64,000 nucleotides of DNA, taken from assembly GCA_963819685.1 (NCBI GenBank), contig CAWFXI010000002.1:62001-126000 (forward strand), read 5' to 3'. Within the stretch, counting starts at the first letter, position 1. Every line of letters begins with the position of its first letter. Shown piece by piece: positions 36,293 to 43,563 of the stretch. The notes under the pieces are model-generated. The model worked only from the letters and a program-made list of their open reading frames with translations. It did not search any database and had not been told where the DNA came from. Source of the stretch: CAIUGU01 sp963819685 (GTDB lineage: Bacteria > Pseudomonadota > Gammaproteobacteria > Steroidobacterales > Steroidobacteraceae). Made by a program: the position numbers and the translations under genes.

Positions 36293-37309
36293 TCAGGCGT
36301 TGCCGCTGTGCGGAGCAGCCTTTTTGCACTTGCTCTGCAGATGTGAGAGCTGTAGCCAGCGCAGACGCCTGGTCATGCCATCGGGGAGGTGCTCCAATGC
36401 CGCGCGGGCAATGTCGATCTGTTCGCGAGCGCCCTCCAGACTGCCAGACTCGAGTATCCGCTTGCAGTCGCGCAGATGCAGACTGACCAGGCGTCGATAG
36501 GCGCGAGACCGAAGCCGGTTCCGCGAGTCGGGTGGAATGTGCTGCGAGAATATCTCGATGGCACGCAGGGTATCGGCGCCAACCATGCCGGATGCAGAGA
36601 GGCGCGTTGTCTCGCTGCCGCGGTGGCGGCGATAGCAGGCGAGTATCTTCGGTTCGTACCAGACGTCGTAAGCTGCGGCGATCCGCACCCACATCTCCCA
36701 GTCGAGTGCGTAGGTCAGATCGGAGCGGAAACCCCCCAGGCTTTCATAGACAACGCGGCGTACGATGGCTGCAGGGCATTGAATCAGCTGACGGCGACTG
36801 ATCCCGGCGAGCCAGTCCTGCAGGATGCCCGCATGCCAGCGTTCGCGATGCGAGCGGCGAGTCCAGTGTCCTGCGTCGTCGACGAAGGCGTGGCGGCAGA
36901 ATGCCATGCCCGCGTCAGGTGCGGTTGCAAAGCCCTGCAGGAGGCGCGAATAGAAGCCTGGCAGAATCAGATCGTCCTGGTGCAACAGATGCACCAGTTG
37001 GCCACGAGCGAGCCGGATCGAGCGATTCCAGTTGCCTGCGAGGCCGAGGTTGGCCGGATTGCGATGGATTTCAATGCGACCAGCAGGGGCGACTGACGCA
37101 ATCAGTGCCTCGATATCCACCACAGGCGATGCATCATCGACCACGGCGATCTGCATCTGCTGCTGGCCCAGGTCCTGCGCCAGGATGCCTCGCAACGTTT
37201 CCAGAATGAAATGTCCAGGCTCGTACGTCGGAATCATCACCGACAACAGCGGTCTTGCCCGGTCGCTGGCAGGCAGTGGTGAGATCGGAGGCGGGTCGTG
37301 CAGGCTCAC
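36293..37309 (-). CDS. Glycosyltransferase family 2 (GT-A)
   Basis: 338 residues from a GTG at 37309. 'LLSVMIPTYEPGHFILETLRGIL' is the GT2 start, 'IAVVDDASP' the nucleotide-binding Asp, 'NRSIRLARGQLVHLLHQDDLILPGFY' the DxD-like site (HQDD). The frame is open further upstream through hemL in antisense, but that part is not protein-like. It follows hemL on the same strand by 14 bases and may be read with it, although it clearly belongs with the glycan genes. Confidence 0.83.
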   Translation of the reverse strand: MSLHDPPPISPLPASDRARPLLSVMIPTYEPGHFILETLRGILAQDLGQQQMQIAVVDDASPVVDIEALIASVAPAGRIEIHRNPANLGLAGNWNRSIRLARGQLVHLLHQDDLILPGFYSRLLQGFATAPDAGMAFCRHAFVDDAGHWTRRSHRERWHAGILQDWLAGISRRQLIQCPAAIVRRVVYESLGGFRSDLTYALDWEMWVRIAAAYDVWYEPKILACYRRHRGSETTRLSASGMVGADTLRAIEIFSQHIPPDSRNRLRSRAYRRLVSLHLRDCKRILESGSLEGAREQIDIARAALEHLPDGMTRRLRWLQLSHLQSKCKKAAPHSGNA

Positions 37310-37323
37310 ATCAGGGCATGACT

Positions 37324-38610
37324 TCAGGCTGTCTGTCTGAACGCGCGCTGCGCGGTCTCGATCGTGCGCGCAATGTCGTCCGCCGAATGCGCCTGGGACA
37401 TGAAACCCGCTTCGTAGGCGGAAGGCGCCAGATAGATCCCGGCGTCCAGCATGGCGTGAAAGAACCGCTTGAATCGCTCGACGTCGCAGTTCATCACCTG
37501 TCGGTAGTACCGCACGGACGGTTCTGCAGTGAAGAACAGTCCGAACATTCCACACACATGATTGGTCGAGAATGGCACCCCTGCGGACCTGGCGGCCTGC
37601 AACAGGCCTTCCACAAGCGCCGTGGTTTTCTGGGCGAGACTGGCATGAAATCCGGGTGCCGACAGCAGCTCCAGCGTCACGAGGCCTGCGGCCATGGCGA
37701 TCGGATTTCCGGAGAGCGTGCCTGCCTGGTAGACGGGACCCAGTGGCGCGAGATATTCCATGATCGCGCGCTTGCCGCCAAAAGCGCCGACCGGCATGCC
37801 ACCCCCGATGATCTTGCCGAGCGTGGTGAGGTCCGGGCGAATGCCATAGAGTTCCTGTGCACCGCCACGGGCTACGCGAAAACCCGTCATCACCTCGTCG
37901 AAAATGAAAACGCTGCCGTGCTGGTCGCAGAGCCCTCGCAAGGCCTCCAGAAAACCGGGTACCGGTGGGACGCAGTTCATGTTGCCTGCGACGGGCTCGA
38001 CAATGACACACGCAATTTCGGCGCCCATGTCGTGAAACAGTTGCTGGGCCTGCGCAATATCGTTGTAGGCGAGCGTAATGGTGTGGGCCGCCAGACCCGA
38101 CGGTACGCCGGGTGAAGTGGGCACGCCAAGCGTCAGCGCACCGGACCCGGCCTTCACGAGCAGCGAATCGGAATGGCCGTGATAGCAGCCTTCAAATTTG
38201 ACGATCTTGTCCCTGCCGGTGTAACCACGCGCCAGACGGATGGCGCTCATCGTCGCTTCGGTGCCGGAGCTGACCATCCTGACGAGTTCGATGGAAGGCA
38301 TGAGTTCGCAGACCTTCCGGGCCAGCTGCGTCTCGATCTCCGTGGGCGCGCCGAACGACAGTCCAAGGGCCACGCGCTCCTGCACGGCCTTGACGACGTC
38401 GGGATGCGCGTGCCCGAGAATCATCGGACCCCAGGACCCGACGTAATCGATGTAACGCCGGCCGTCGGCCCCGGTGACATAGGCACCGCTGGCGCTTGCC
38501 ATGAAGACGGGGTCGCCACCGACCCCGCGAAAGGCCCGGACCGGCGAATTCACCCCACCCGGAATGTAGAGGCAGGCATCCGCAAAAAGGCTGGAGGGGT
38601 TGAGGCTCAC
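37324..38610 (-). CDS. hemL: Glutamate-1-semialdehyde 2,1-aminomutase
   Basis: 428 residues, PLP enzyme of class III aminotransferase type, making 5-aminolevulinate in the C5 heme pathway. 'PGGVNSPVRAFRGVGGDPVF', 'VSSGTEATMSAIRLARGYTGRDKIVKFEGCYHGHSD', 'FDEVMTGFR' and the PLP-lysine region 'LGKIIGGGMPVGAFGG' are all present. Starts with GTG at 38610, with GGAGAG upstream. Confidence 0.95.
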   Translation of the reverse strand: MSLNPSSLFADACLYIPGGVNSPVRAFRGVGGDPVFMASASGAYVTGADGRRYIDYVGSWGPMILGHAHPDVVKAVQERVALGLSFGAPTEIETQLARKVCELMPSIELVRMVSSGTEATMSAIRLARGYTGRDKIVKFEGCYHGHSDSLLVKAGSGALTLGVPTSPGVPSGLAAHTITLAYNDIAQAQQLFHDMGAEIACVIVEPVAGNMNCVPPVPGFLEALRGLCDQHGSVFIFDEVMTGFRVARGGAQELYGIRPDLTTLGKIIGGGMPVGAFGGKRAIMEYLAPLGPVYQAGTLSGNPIAMAAGLVTLELLSAPGFHASLAQKTTALVEGLLQAARSAGVPFSTNHVCGMFGLFFTAEPSVRYYRQVMNCDVERFKRFFHAMLDAGIYLAPSAYEAGFMSQAHSADDIARTIETAQRAFRQTA

Positions 38611-38668
38611 GCACGCTCTCCGTCAGGACTGGCGGGGAAGTGTAGGGCGGAATGGGGCGAAGAAGAAA

Positions 38669-38803
38669 CGTGTAATCGTGAACAGTGAGCCGTGATCCGT
38701 GAAGCGCCAGAGTCTCGGTTCAGAACTCCATTCTGCCGAATTCCGGTTCCGGTTCTGACGGTTCACGGCTCACCGTTCACCCTTCACGGGTCACCTTTCA
38801 CGT
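38669..38803. repeat. Heptad inverted element H (CGTGAAC / TTCACGG units)
   Basis: Left arm 38669-38710: six units (CGTGTAA, TCGTGAA, CAGTGAG, CCGTGAT, CCGTGAA, GCGCCAG). Right arm 38755-38803: seven units (CTGACGG, TTCACGG, CTCACCG, TTCACCC, TTCACGG, GTCACCT, TTCACGT), complementary to the left. The centre holds GGTTCAGAACTCC. It lies between the divergent hemL and rubredoxin genes. Confidence 0.85.
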
Positions 38804-38874
38804 CCGTGCCAGTTGCCGCCCGCATGCATTCCCGGTTTAATCGCGCCACCTCCGACCTCCTCTGGCGCGACCTA

Positions 38875-39039
38875 ATGAAAGCCTACATGTGTGTAATTTG
38901 CGGTTATGTGTACGAAGAAGCCAGGGGAGACGCTGCAGCCGGCCTGCCACCCGGCACACTTTGGGCAGACGTGCCGCTGTCATGGCGCTGCCCGGATTGT
39001 GGCGCGGGCAAGGAAGACTTCGAGATGATTGAGATCTAA
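38875..39039 (+). CDS. Rubredoxin
   Basis: A 54-residue one-iron electron carrier. The two Cys pairs, 'CVICGYVY' and 'CPDCGAGKEDFE', form the Fe(S-Cys)4 site, with the typical 'PPGTLWADVPLSWRCPDC' between. Start at ATG 38875. Partner oxidoreductase not seen here. In other bacteria rubredoxins serve alkane hydroxylases or oxidative stress. Lies next to divergent hemL. Confidence 0.95.
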   Translation: MKAYMCVICGYVYEEARGDAAAGLPPGTLWADVPLSWRCPDCGAGKEDFEMIEI

Positions 39040-39056
39040 GCTGATTCGCAAAGTAT

Positions 39057-39158
39057 CGGCTTTCGGCTTCCGGCTTCCGGCTTCCGACTCCGATTCAGAT
39101 CAGAATCCTGGAAGTCCAAAGCCCAAAGCCCGAAGCCCAAAGCCCGAAGCCTGAAGCC
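39057..39158. repeat. Heptad inverted element D (CGGCTTC / CGAAGCC units)
   Basis: Left arm 39057-39091: CGGCTTT, three CGGCTTC, CGACTCC. Right arm 39110-39158: GGAAGTC, CAAAGCC twice, CGAAGCC, CAAAGCC, CGAAGCC, TGAAGCC. The centre forms GATTC-AGATCA-GAATC. The stretch 'ATCAGAATCCT' and the following AAAGCCC units are shared with element C, 14.5 kb away, showing common origin. Lies between rubredoxin and crcB, 9 bases before the crcB ATG. Confidence 0.9.
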
Positions 39159-39167
39159 CGCAACGCA

Positions 39168-39566
39168 ATGCCCACTCTTTTTTCCTATCTGCTGGTTGGT
39201 ATCGGCAGCGCCTTAGGCGGCATGGCTCGCTACTGGTGCACTGGCTGGGCGGCTTCGCGCTGGGGATCGGGCTTTCCGTGGGGCACGCTGCTCGTCAACG
39301 TCGTGGGATCGTTCCTGATCGGCCTGCTCGCGGCCTGGCTGGTTCCCGGAGGGCGTTGGGTGCTGCCGGTTCCCGCACGTGAATTGCTGATCGTGGGAGT
39401 TCTCGGCGGCTATACGACTTTTTCTGCGTTCAGCCTGCAGACATTCAACCTGCTGCTCGAGGGCCATTGGCTGAGAGCCGGTGGCAATGTGCTGCTCTCG
39501 GTGGCCTTGTGCCTGGCTGCAGTCGCAACAGGCTATTTGCTCGGGAGTGGCGTGCGGCCGGCTTGA
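39168..39566 (+). CDS. crcB: Fluoride ion channel FluC
   Basis: 132 residues, four membrane helices. Family marks: 'GIGSALGGMARYW', 'GTLLVNVVGSFLIGLLAA' and 'GGYTTFSAFSLQTFNLL' (the TTFSxF fluoride-path motif). It exports fluoride as a dimer of opposed subunits. No fluoride riboswitch is recognisable upstream, where element D occupies the space. Confidence 0.95.
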   Translation: MPTLFSYLLVGIGSALGGMARYWCTGWAASRWGSGFPWGTLLVNVVGSFLIGLLAAWLVPGGRWVLPVPARELLIVGVLGGYTTFSAFSLQTFNLLLEGHWLRAGGNVLLSVALCLAAVATGYLLGSGVRPA

Positions 39567-39590
39567 AAAGCTCCCGGCGCCGATCGACAA

Positions 39591-40364
39591 TCAGGCCGCG
39601 TTGTCTGCCACCCAGACGACTTCTGTTGCGATTGAACCGTCAGGCATCAGTTCCAGTACCCGGTAGCCTGGTGGAAGTCGATCGAGCGCAAACTCTTTGC
39701 TTCGCGGCAGGAATTGAGTGCAGGTTGCCGGCGATGCCATGAAGCGCACACCCTTGCTGAACTGATCCAGCGCCTGATGCACGTGACCCCAGAGGACGCC
39801 GCGCACCTGCGGGTGCCTGTCGATCAGTGCCAGAAATTCCGCGGCATCTTCGAGGCCCACCGCGTCCAGCCACCGGCTGTTCATCGCGATGGGGTGATGA
39901 TGCAGGCAAAGCAGGACGTGCAGCTGCGAGTGACTGGTGAGCAACGCTTCCAGCTTCGCCAGCTGCTCCTGGCCGAGTCGGCCGCCAGCCTTGCCGGACT
40001 GCCACGTATCGAGCATGACGAGCAGCCAGCCTGCCGCGATGGCGGTTCCGCCGACCTGGAACGGCGCACCGCGCAGAACGTTGATCATGTCTTCCGGTAT
40101 ATCGTGATTGCCGGGCAGGCAGTACACGGGTTCCTTCGACGCCAGGAAAGTTTCGCGCAGCAGCGCATAGCCGCCAGGATCCTCCTGCACCAGGTCGCCC
40201 GTCAGCAGCACTGCATCGCGTGCCGGGAAGTACTGATCGGCATGGGAGATGGCTGCTTTCAGGGCAGGCAGCGTAGCGACACCACGCAAGGTCCCGTCGG
40301 CGCTGCCAAACAGGTGCGGATCACTGAATTGAACCAGGCGAAGGGAGTTGGCCACGGGCGGCAT
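39591..40364 (-). CDS. cpdA: 3',5'-cyclic-AMP phosphodiesterase
   Basis: About 257 residues, class III (metallophosphoesterase) cAMP phosphodiesterase. The metal-site motifs 'FSDPHLFG', 'LLTGDLVQED', 'LPGNHDIPE', 'HHHPI' and 'GHVHQA' are complete. Start at ATG 40364 (PPVANSLRLVQFSDPH); the frame extends further upstream without family resemblance. Convergent with crcB. Confidence 0.9.
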   Translation of the reverse strand: MPPVANSLRLVQFSDPHLFGSADGTLRGVATLPALKAAISHADQYFPARDAVLLTGDLVQEDPGGYALLRETFLASKEPVYCLPGNHDIPEDMINVLRGAPFQVGGTAIAAGWLLVMLDTWQSGKAGGRLGQEQLAKLEALLTSHSQLHVLLCLHHHPIAMNSRWLDAVGLEDAAEFLALIDRHPQVRGVLWGHVHQALDQFSKGVRFMASPATCTQFLPRSKEFALDRLPPGYRVLELMPDGSIATEVVWVADNAA

Positions 40365-40538
40365 CGGGGGCTTGGAGAAGTTGCCAGAGATCTTAACAAG
40401 CCGTCGCTCACGAAAAGGTGACTTGTGTCGTGGAGGAAGGACAGGCGACCTCACAGTCCTTGTAATTACTACCCTGGAGCAAGGCGCGCAGACGTGGACA
40501 CACATGTGCGGGGCCGCTTCCCGACGGTAATCGGCGAC
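40365..40538. other. Intergenic region upstream of cpdA, no gene seen
   Basis: The gap between the cpdA start and the ahcY stop. I see no convincing ORF; the ahcY terminator and a short heptad tract fill the right-hand end (listed separately). The rest presumably carries the cpdA promoter. Confidence 0.5.
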
Positions 40539-40568
40539 AAAAAAAGGCCGGCATTTGCCGGCCTTTCT
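40539..40568 (-). terminator. Rho-independent terminator of ahcY
   Basis: On the minus strand, AAAGGCCGGCA-AATG-CCGGCCTTT followed by T residues: a GC-rich stem with T tract about 22 bases after the ahcY stop. Confidence 0.88.
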
Positions 40569-40589
40569 GGCTACAGCCTACAGCCTCTG
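40569..40589. repeat. Short heptad tract J (CTACAGC units)
   Basis: GG-CTACAGC-CTACAGC-CTCTGC directly adjoining the ahcY stop codon. Same unit type as elements E and F (TGTAGCC in the other strand), but with no partner arm. Probably a remnant. Confidence 0.6.
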
Positions 40590-42017
40590 CTAGTACTTGT
40601 AATGCTCCGGCTTGAACGGGCCCTGGGTCGGAATTCCAAGATACGCTGACTGCTCGGCGGTCAGTTTCGTAAGCCTGGCGCCGATGCGCTCCAGGTGCAG
40701 CTGGGCAACCTTCTCATCCAGATGCTTAGGGAGAACGTACACGTCGTTCTTGTACTTCGCGCCGTACTGGAACAACTCGATCTGTGCGAGGACCTGGTTC
40801 GTGAACGAATTCGACATCACGAAGGAAGGGTGACCCGTGCCACAGCCCAGGTTCACGAGACGCCCTTCAGCCAGCACGATGATCCGCTTGCCGTCCGGGA
40901 ACACCACATGGTCGACCTGCGGCTTGATGTTTTCCCAGGTGTATTTCTTCAGCGAGGCGATATCGATCTCGCTGTCGAAGTGGCCGATATTGCAGACGAT
41001 GGCCTGGTGCTTCATGCGCGCCATGTGGTCGTGAGTGATGACATTCAGGTTTCCCGTCGCGGTGACGAAGATGTCTGCCTTGTCACAGGCTTCATCCATG
41101 GTCACGACGCGGTAGCCTTCCATCGCAGCCTGCAGTGCGCAGATCGGGTCGATTTCCGTGATCCAGACCTGTGCCGACAATGCGCGCAAGGATTCAGCGG
41201 AGCCTTTGCCGACGTCACCATACCCGGCCACGACAGCGACCTTGCCCGCGACCATCACATCGGTCGCACGCTTGATGGCGTCCACCAGCGATTCGCGACA
41301 GCCATACAGGTTGTCGAACTTGGATTTCGTAACCGAATCGTTGACGTTGATGGCAGGGAACGGCAGGTGGCCGTCCTTCGCGAGGCTGTACAGCCGCTTT
41401 ACACCCGTGGTGGTTTCTTCGGTGACGCCCTTGATCTGTGCCAGACGCTTTGAATACCAGCCGGGCTGCGAATCCAGGCGCTTCGCGATCGAGGCATACA
41501 GAGACACCTCTTCCTCGTTGGCGGGCTTCGCGATCAGGGAACGATCCGTCTCGGCACGCGTACCCAGCATCAGCAGCAGCGTCGCGTCACCGCCATCGTC
41601 CAGGATCATGTTGGCATACGACGGAGCGCCATTGACGGAGGGCCACTCGAAAATGCGGTGCGTGTATTCCCAGTATTCGTCCAGCGATTCACCCTTGTAG
41701 GCGAATACCGGTGTTCCGGAGGCGGCGATGGCCGATGCCGCGTGATCCTGCGTCGAGTAGATGTTGCAGGACGCCCAGCGCACATCCGCCCCGAGATCCT
41801 TGAGCGTCTCGATGAGCATCGCGGTCTGGATGGTCATGTGCAGCGACCCGGCAATGCGGGCGCCCTTCAGGGGCTTGGTTGCAGCGTATTCCTTGCGGGT
41901 AGCCATGAGACCCGGCATTTCGGTCTCGGCGATGGCCATTTCCTTGCGGCCCCAGTCGGCGAGCCCAAGGTCCTTGACTGCGAAATCAGTGAAATTCTTC
42001 GACACAACAGCGTTCAC
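40590..42017 (-). CDS. ahcY: Adenosylhomocysteinase (S-adenosyl-L-homocysteine hydrolase)
   Basis: 475 residues. Splits SAH into adenosine and homocysteine, removing the product inhibitor of methyltransferases. Motifs: 'NIYSTQDHAASAIA', 'KPANEEEVSLYA', the NAD site 'VAGYGDVGKGSAESLRALSAQVWITEIDP' and the C-terminal 'PKHLDEKVAQLHL... PFKPEHYKY'. The GTG at 42017 has GGGAG 9 bases upstream. It lies behind metK and is preceded by an SAH riboswitch, so it is expected to be induced when SAH accumulates. Confidence 0.95.
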   Translation of the reverse strand: MNAVVSKNFTDFAVKDLGLADWGRKEMAIAETEMPGLMATRKEYAATKPLKGARIAGSLHMTIQTAMLIETLKDLGADVRWASCNIYSTQDHAASAIAASGTPVFAYKGESLDEYWEYTHRIFEWPSVNGAPSYANMILDDGGDATLLLMLGTRAETDRSLIAKPANEEEVSLYASIAKRLDSQPGWYSKRLAQIKGVTEETTTGVKRLYSLAKDGHLPFPAINVNDSVTKSKFDNLYGCRESLVDAIKRATDVMVAGKVAVVAGYGDVGKGSAESLRALSAQVWITEIDPICALQAAMEGYRVVTMDEACDKADIFVTATGNLNVITHDHMARMKHQAIVCNIGHFDSEIDIASLKKYTWENIKPQVDHVVFPDGKRIIVLAEGRLVNLGCGTGHPSFVMSNSFTNQVLAQIELFQYGAKYKNDVYVLPKHLDEKVAQLHLERIGARLTKLTAEQSAYLGIPTQGPFKPEHYKY

Positions 42018-42049
42018 GTATCGGTACTCCCGTGAAAGCGAGCGCAGTT

Positions 42050-42118
42050 GAGTTACGGGCCGTTGCATCGAGCCTGGCAGGCCTCAAACCTGCTGCAGCG
42101 CTCCTCGACCAACGGCCG
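42050..42118 (-). promoter_or_regulatory. SAH riboswitch
   Basis: On the minus strand between metK and ahcY the sequence includes CGAGGAGCGCTGCAGC, a short hairpin arm pair (AGG..CCT), then GCCAGGCTCGATGCAACGGC. This matches my memory of the SAH-aptamer consensus (CGAGGAGCGCUGCAAC ... CCAGGCUCG ... UGCAACGG). The CGAG/CTCG stem and the CCGTTGG/CAACGG pairing that would form the pseudoknot both exist. SAH binding would free the ahcY ribosome binding site or relieve termination, increasing ahcY expression. Confidence 0.88.
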
Positions 42119-42123
42119 GAAAA

Positions 42124-43365
42124 TTATCTGATGCCTGCGGCCTGCCGCAGCTCCTCGGCCTTGTCTGTCCTTTCCCAGGTAAAGGCGGTGAATGTGGTGC
42201 TCTTTTCGACCTTGCCGGCTCCATTGGATTCAGTCCAGCGGTAAGTCTGTTCCACCGGCGCGCGGCCGAAATGGCCGTAAGACGCTGTGGACTGGTACAT
42301 CGGATGCACAAGGTCCAGCATCTGGATGATGCCGTAAGGCCTGAGGTCGAAATGCTTCCTGACGAGCTTCTCGATCTTCTCGTCCGGAATCCTGCCTGTG
42401 CCGAATGTGGTGACTGAAATCGAAGTGGGCTCTGCGACACCAATGGCGTAGGAGACCTGGATTTCACAGCGCTCGGCAAGGCCGGCAGCAACGATGTTCT
42501 TGGCCACATAGCGCGCCGCATAGGCGGCTGAGCGATCGACCTTGGAAGGGTCCTTGCCCGAGAAAGCGCCACCGCCGTGGCGAGCCCAGCCGCCATAGCT
42601 GTCCACGATGATCTTGCGGCCGGTCAGGCCGCAGTCACCGACAGGACCGCCGATGACGAACTTGCCGGTGGGGTTGATGTGAATCTTCTTTGCCGGCACC
42701 TTGTCGAGCCAGGCCTTCGGCAGCACCGGCTTCAGTATCTGTTCGAATACGGCCTCTTTCAGGTCCTTGTACTTGACGTCGGGGTCGTGCTGCGTCGACA
42801 ACACGATGGCATCGATACCCACGGCCTTGTCGTTCTCATAGCGCAGCGTGACCTGCGACTTGGCATCCGGGCGCAGCCATGGCAGCGGCGATTTCTTTGC
42901 TTTACGGACCTTCGCCTGCTGCTCCACCAGCCGGTGCGCGTAGTAAATCGCCGCCGGCATGTATTCCTTCGTTTCGTTCGTGGCGTAGCCGAACATCAGG
43001 CCCTGGTCGCCAGCGCCTTGCTCTTCCGGGTTCTTGCGGTCAACGCCCTGGTTGATGTCGGGTGACTGCTTGCCGATCAGGTTCAGCACGCCGCAGGTGG
43101 CGCCGTCGAAGCCGACATCGCTCGACCGATAGCCGATGTCCGTGATGACCTTGCGGGTCAGGGCCTCGAGGTCGATCCATGCCGAAGTCGTGATCTCGCC
43201 GGCAACGATGGCCACGCCGGTCTTGACCAGCGTTTCGCAGGCAACCCGGGCCCGCTTGTCCTGGGCCAGGATGGCATCGAGCACGGCATCCGAGATCTGG
43301 TCAGCGACCTTGTCCGGATGGCCTTCGGAAACGGATTCAGACGTAAAGAGGTAGCTGCCTGACAT
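42124..43365 (-). CDS. metK: S-adenosylmethionine synthetase
   Basis: 413 residues, making SAM from ATP and methionine. 'FTSESVSEGHPDKVADQISDAVLDAIL', 'GAGDQGLMFGYATNETKEYMPA' (the conserved hexapeptide) and 'GGGAFSGKDPSKVDRSAAYAAR' are present. It is slightly longer than E. coli MetK, with an inserted 'RKAKKSPLPWLRPDAKSQ' region seen in many proteobacteria. Divergent from tkt. Confidence 0.95.
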   Translation of the reverse strand: MSGSYLFTSESVSEGHPDKVADQISDAVLDAILAQDKRARVACETLVKTGVAIVAGEITTSAWIDLEALTRKVITDIGYRSSDVGFDGATCGVLNLIGKQSPDINQGVDRKNPEEQGAGDQGLMFGYATNETKEYMPAAIYYAHRLVEQQAKVRKAKKSPLPWLRPDAKSQVTLRYENDKAVGIDAIVLSTQHDPDVKYKDLKEAVFEQILKPVLPKAWLDKVPAKKIHINPTGKFVIGGPVGDCGLTGRKIIVDSYGGWARHGGGAFSGKDPSKVDRSAAYAARYVAKNIVAAGLAERCEIQVSYAIGVAEPTSISVTTFGTGRIPDEKIEKLVRKHFDLRPYGIIQMLDLVHPMYQSTASYGHFGRAPVEQTYRWTESNGAGKVEKSTTFTAFTWERTDKAEELRQAAGIR

Positions 43366-43563
43366 GCTGGGACCTTGGGATATGCTTTAAGTTAAGGGAG
43401 GAACAGGTTGGGGGAGTAGCTTCGCGGCGCAGGAGTATACCGGGCGAGGCCGGCGGTCCGACAGGGAGTCATGCCCGTTTTCTCGTTGCCCGAACGCGGG
43501 CCGATGGTCCAGAATGCGCGGCTTTCACGCCATTCCTTCACACCCAGGGCCGCCGAAAACCTG

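Noticed and set aside
37310..38011. Upstream extension of the GT2 frame (36293) across hemL to 38011
   Set aside because: The extension is antisense/out of frame to hemL and lacks protein features; the GT2 pattern begins just after the GTG at 37309.
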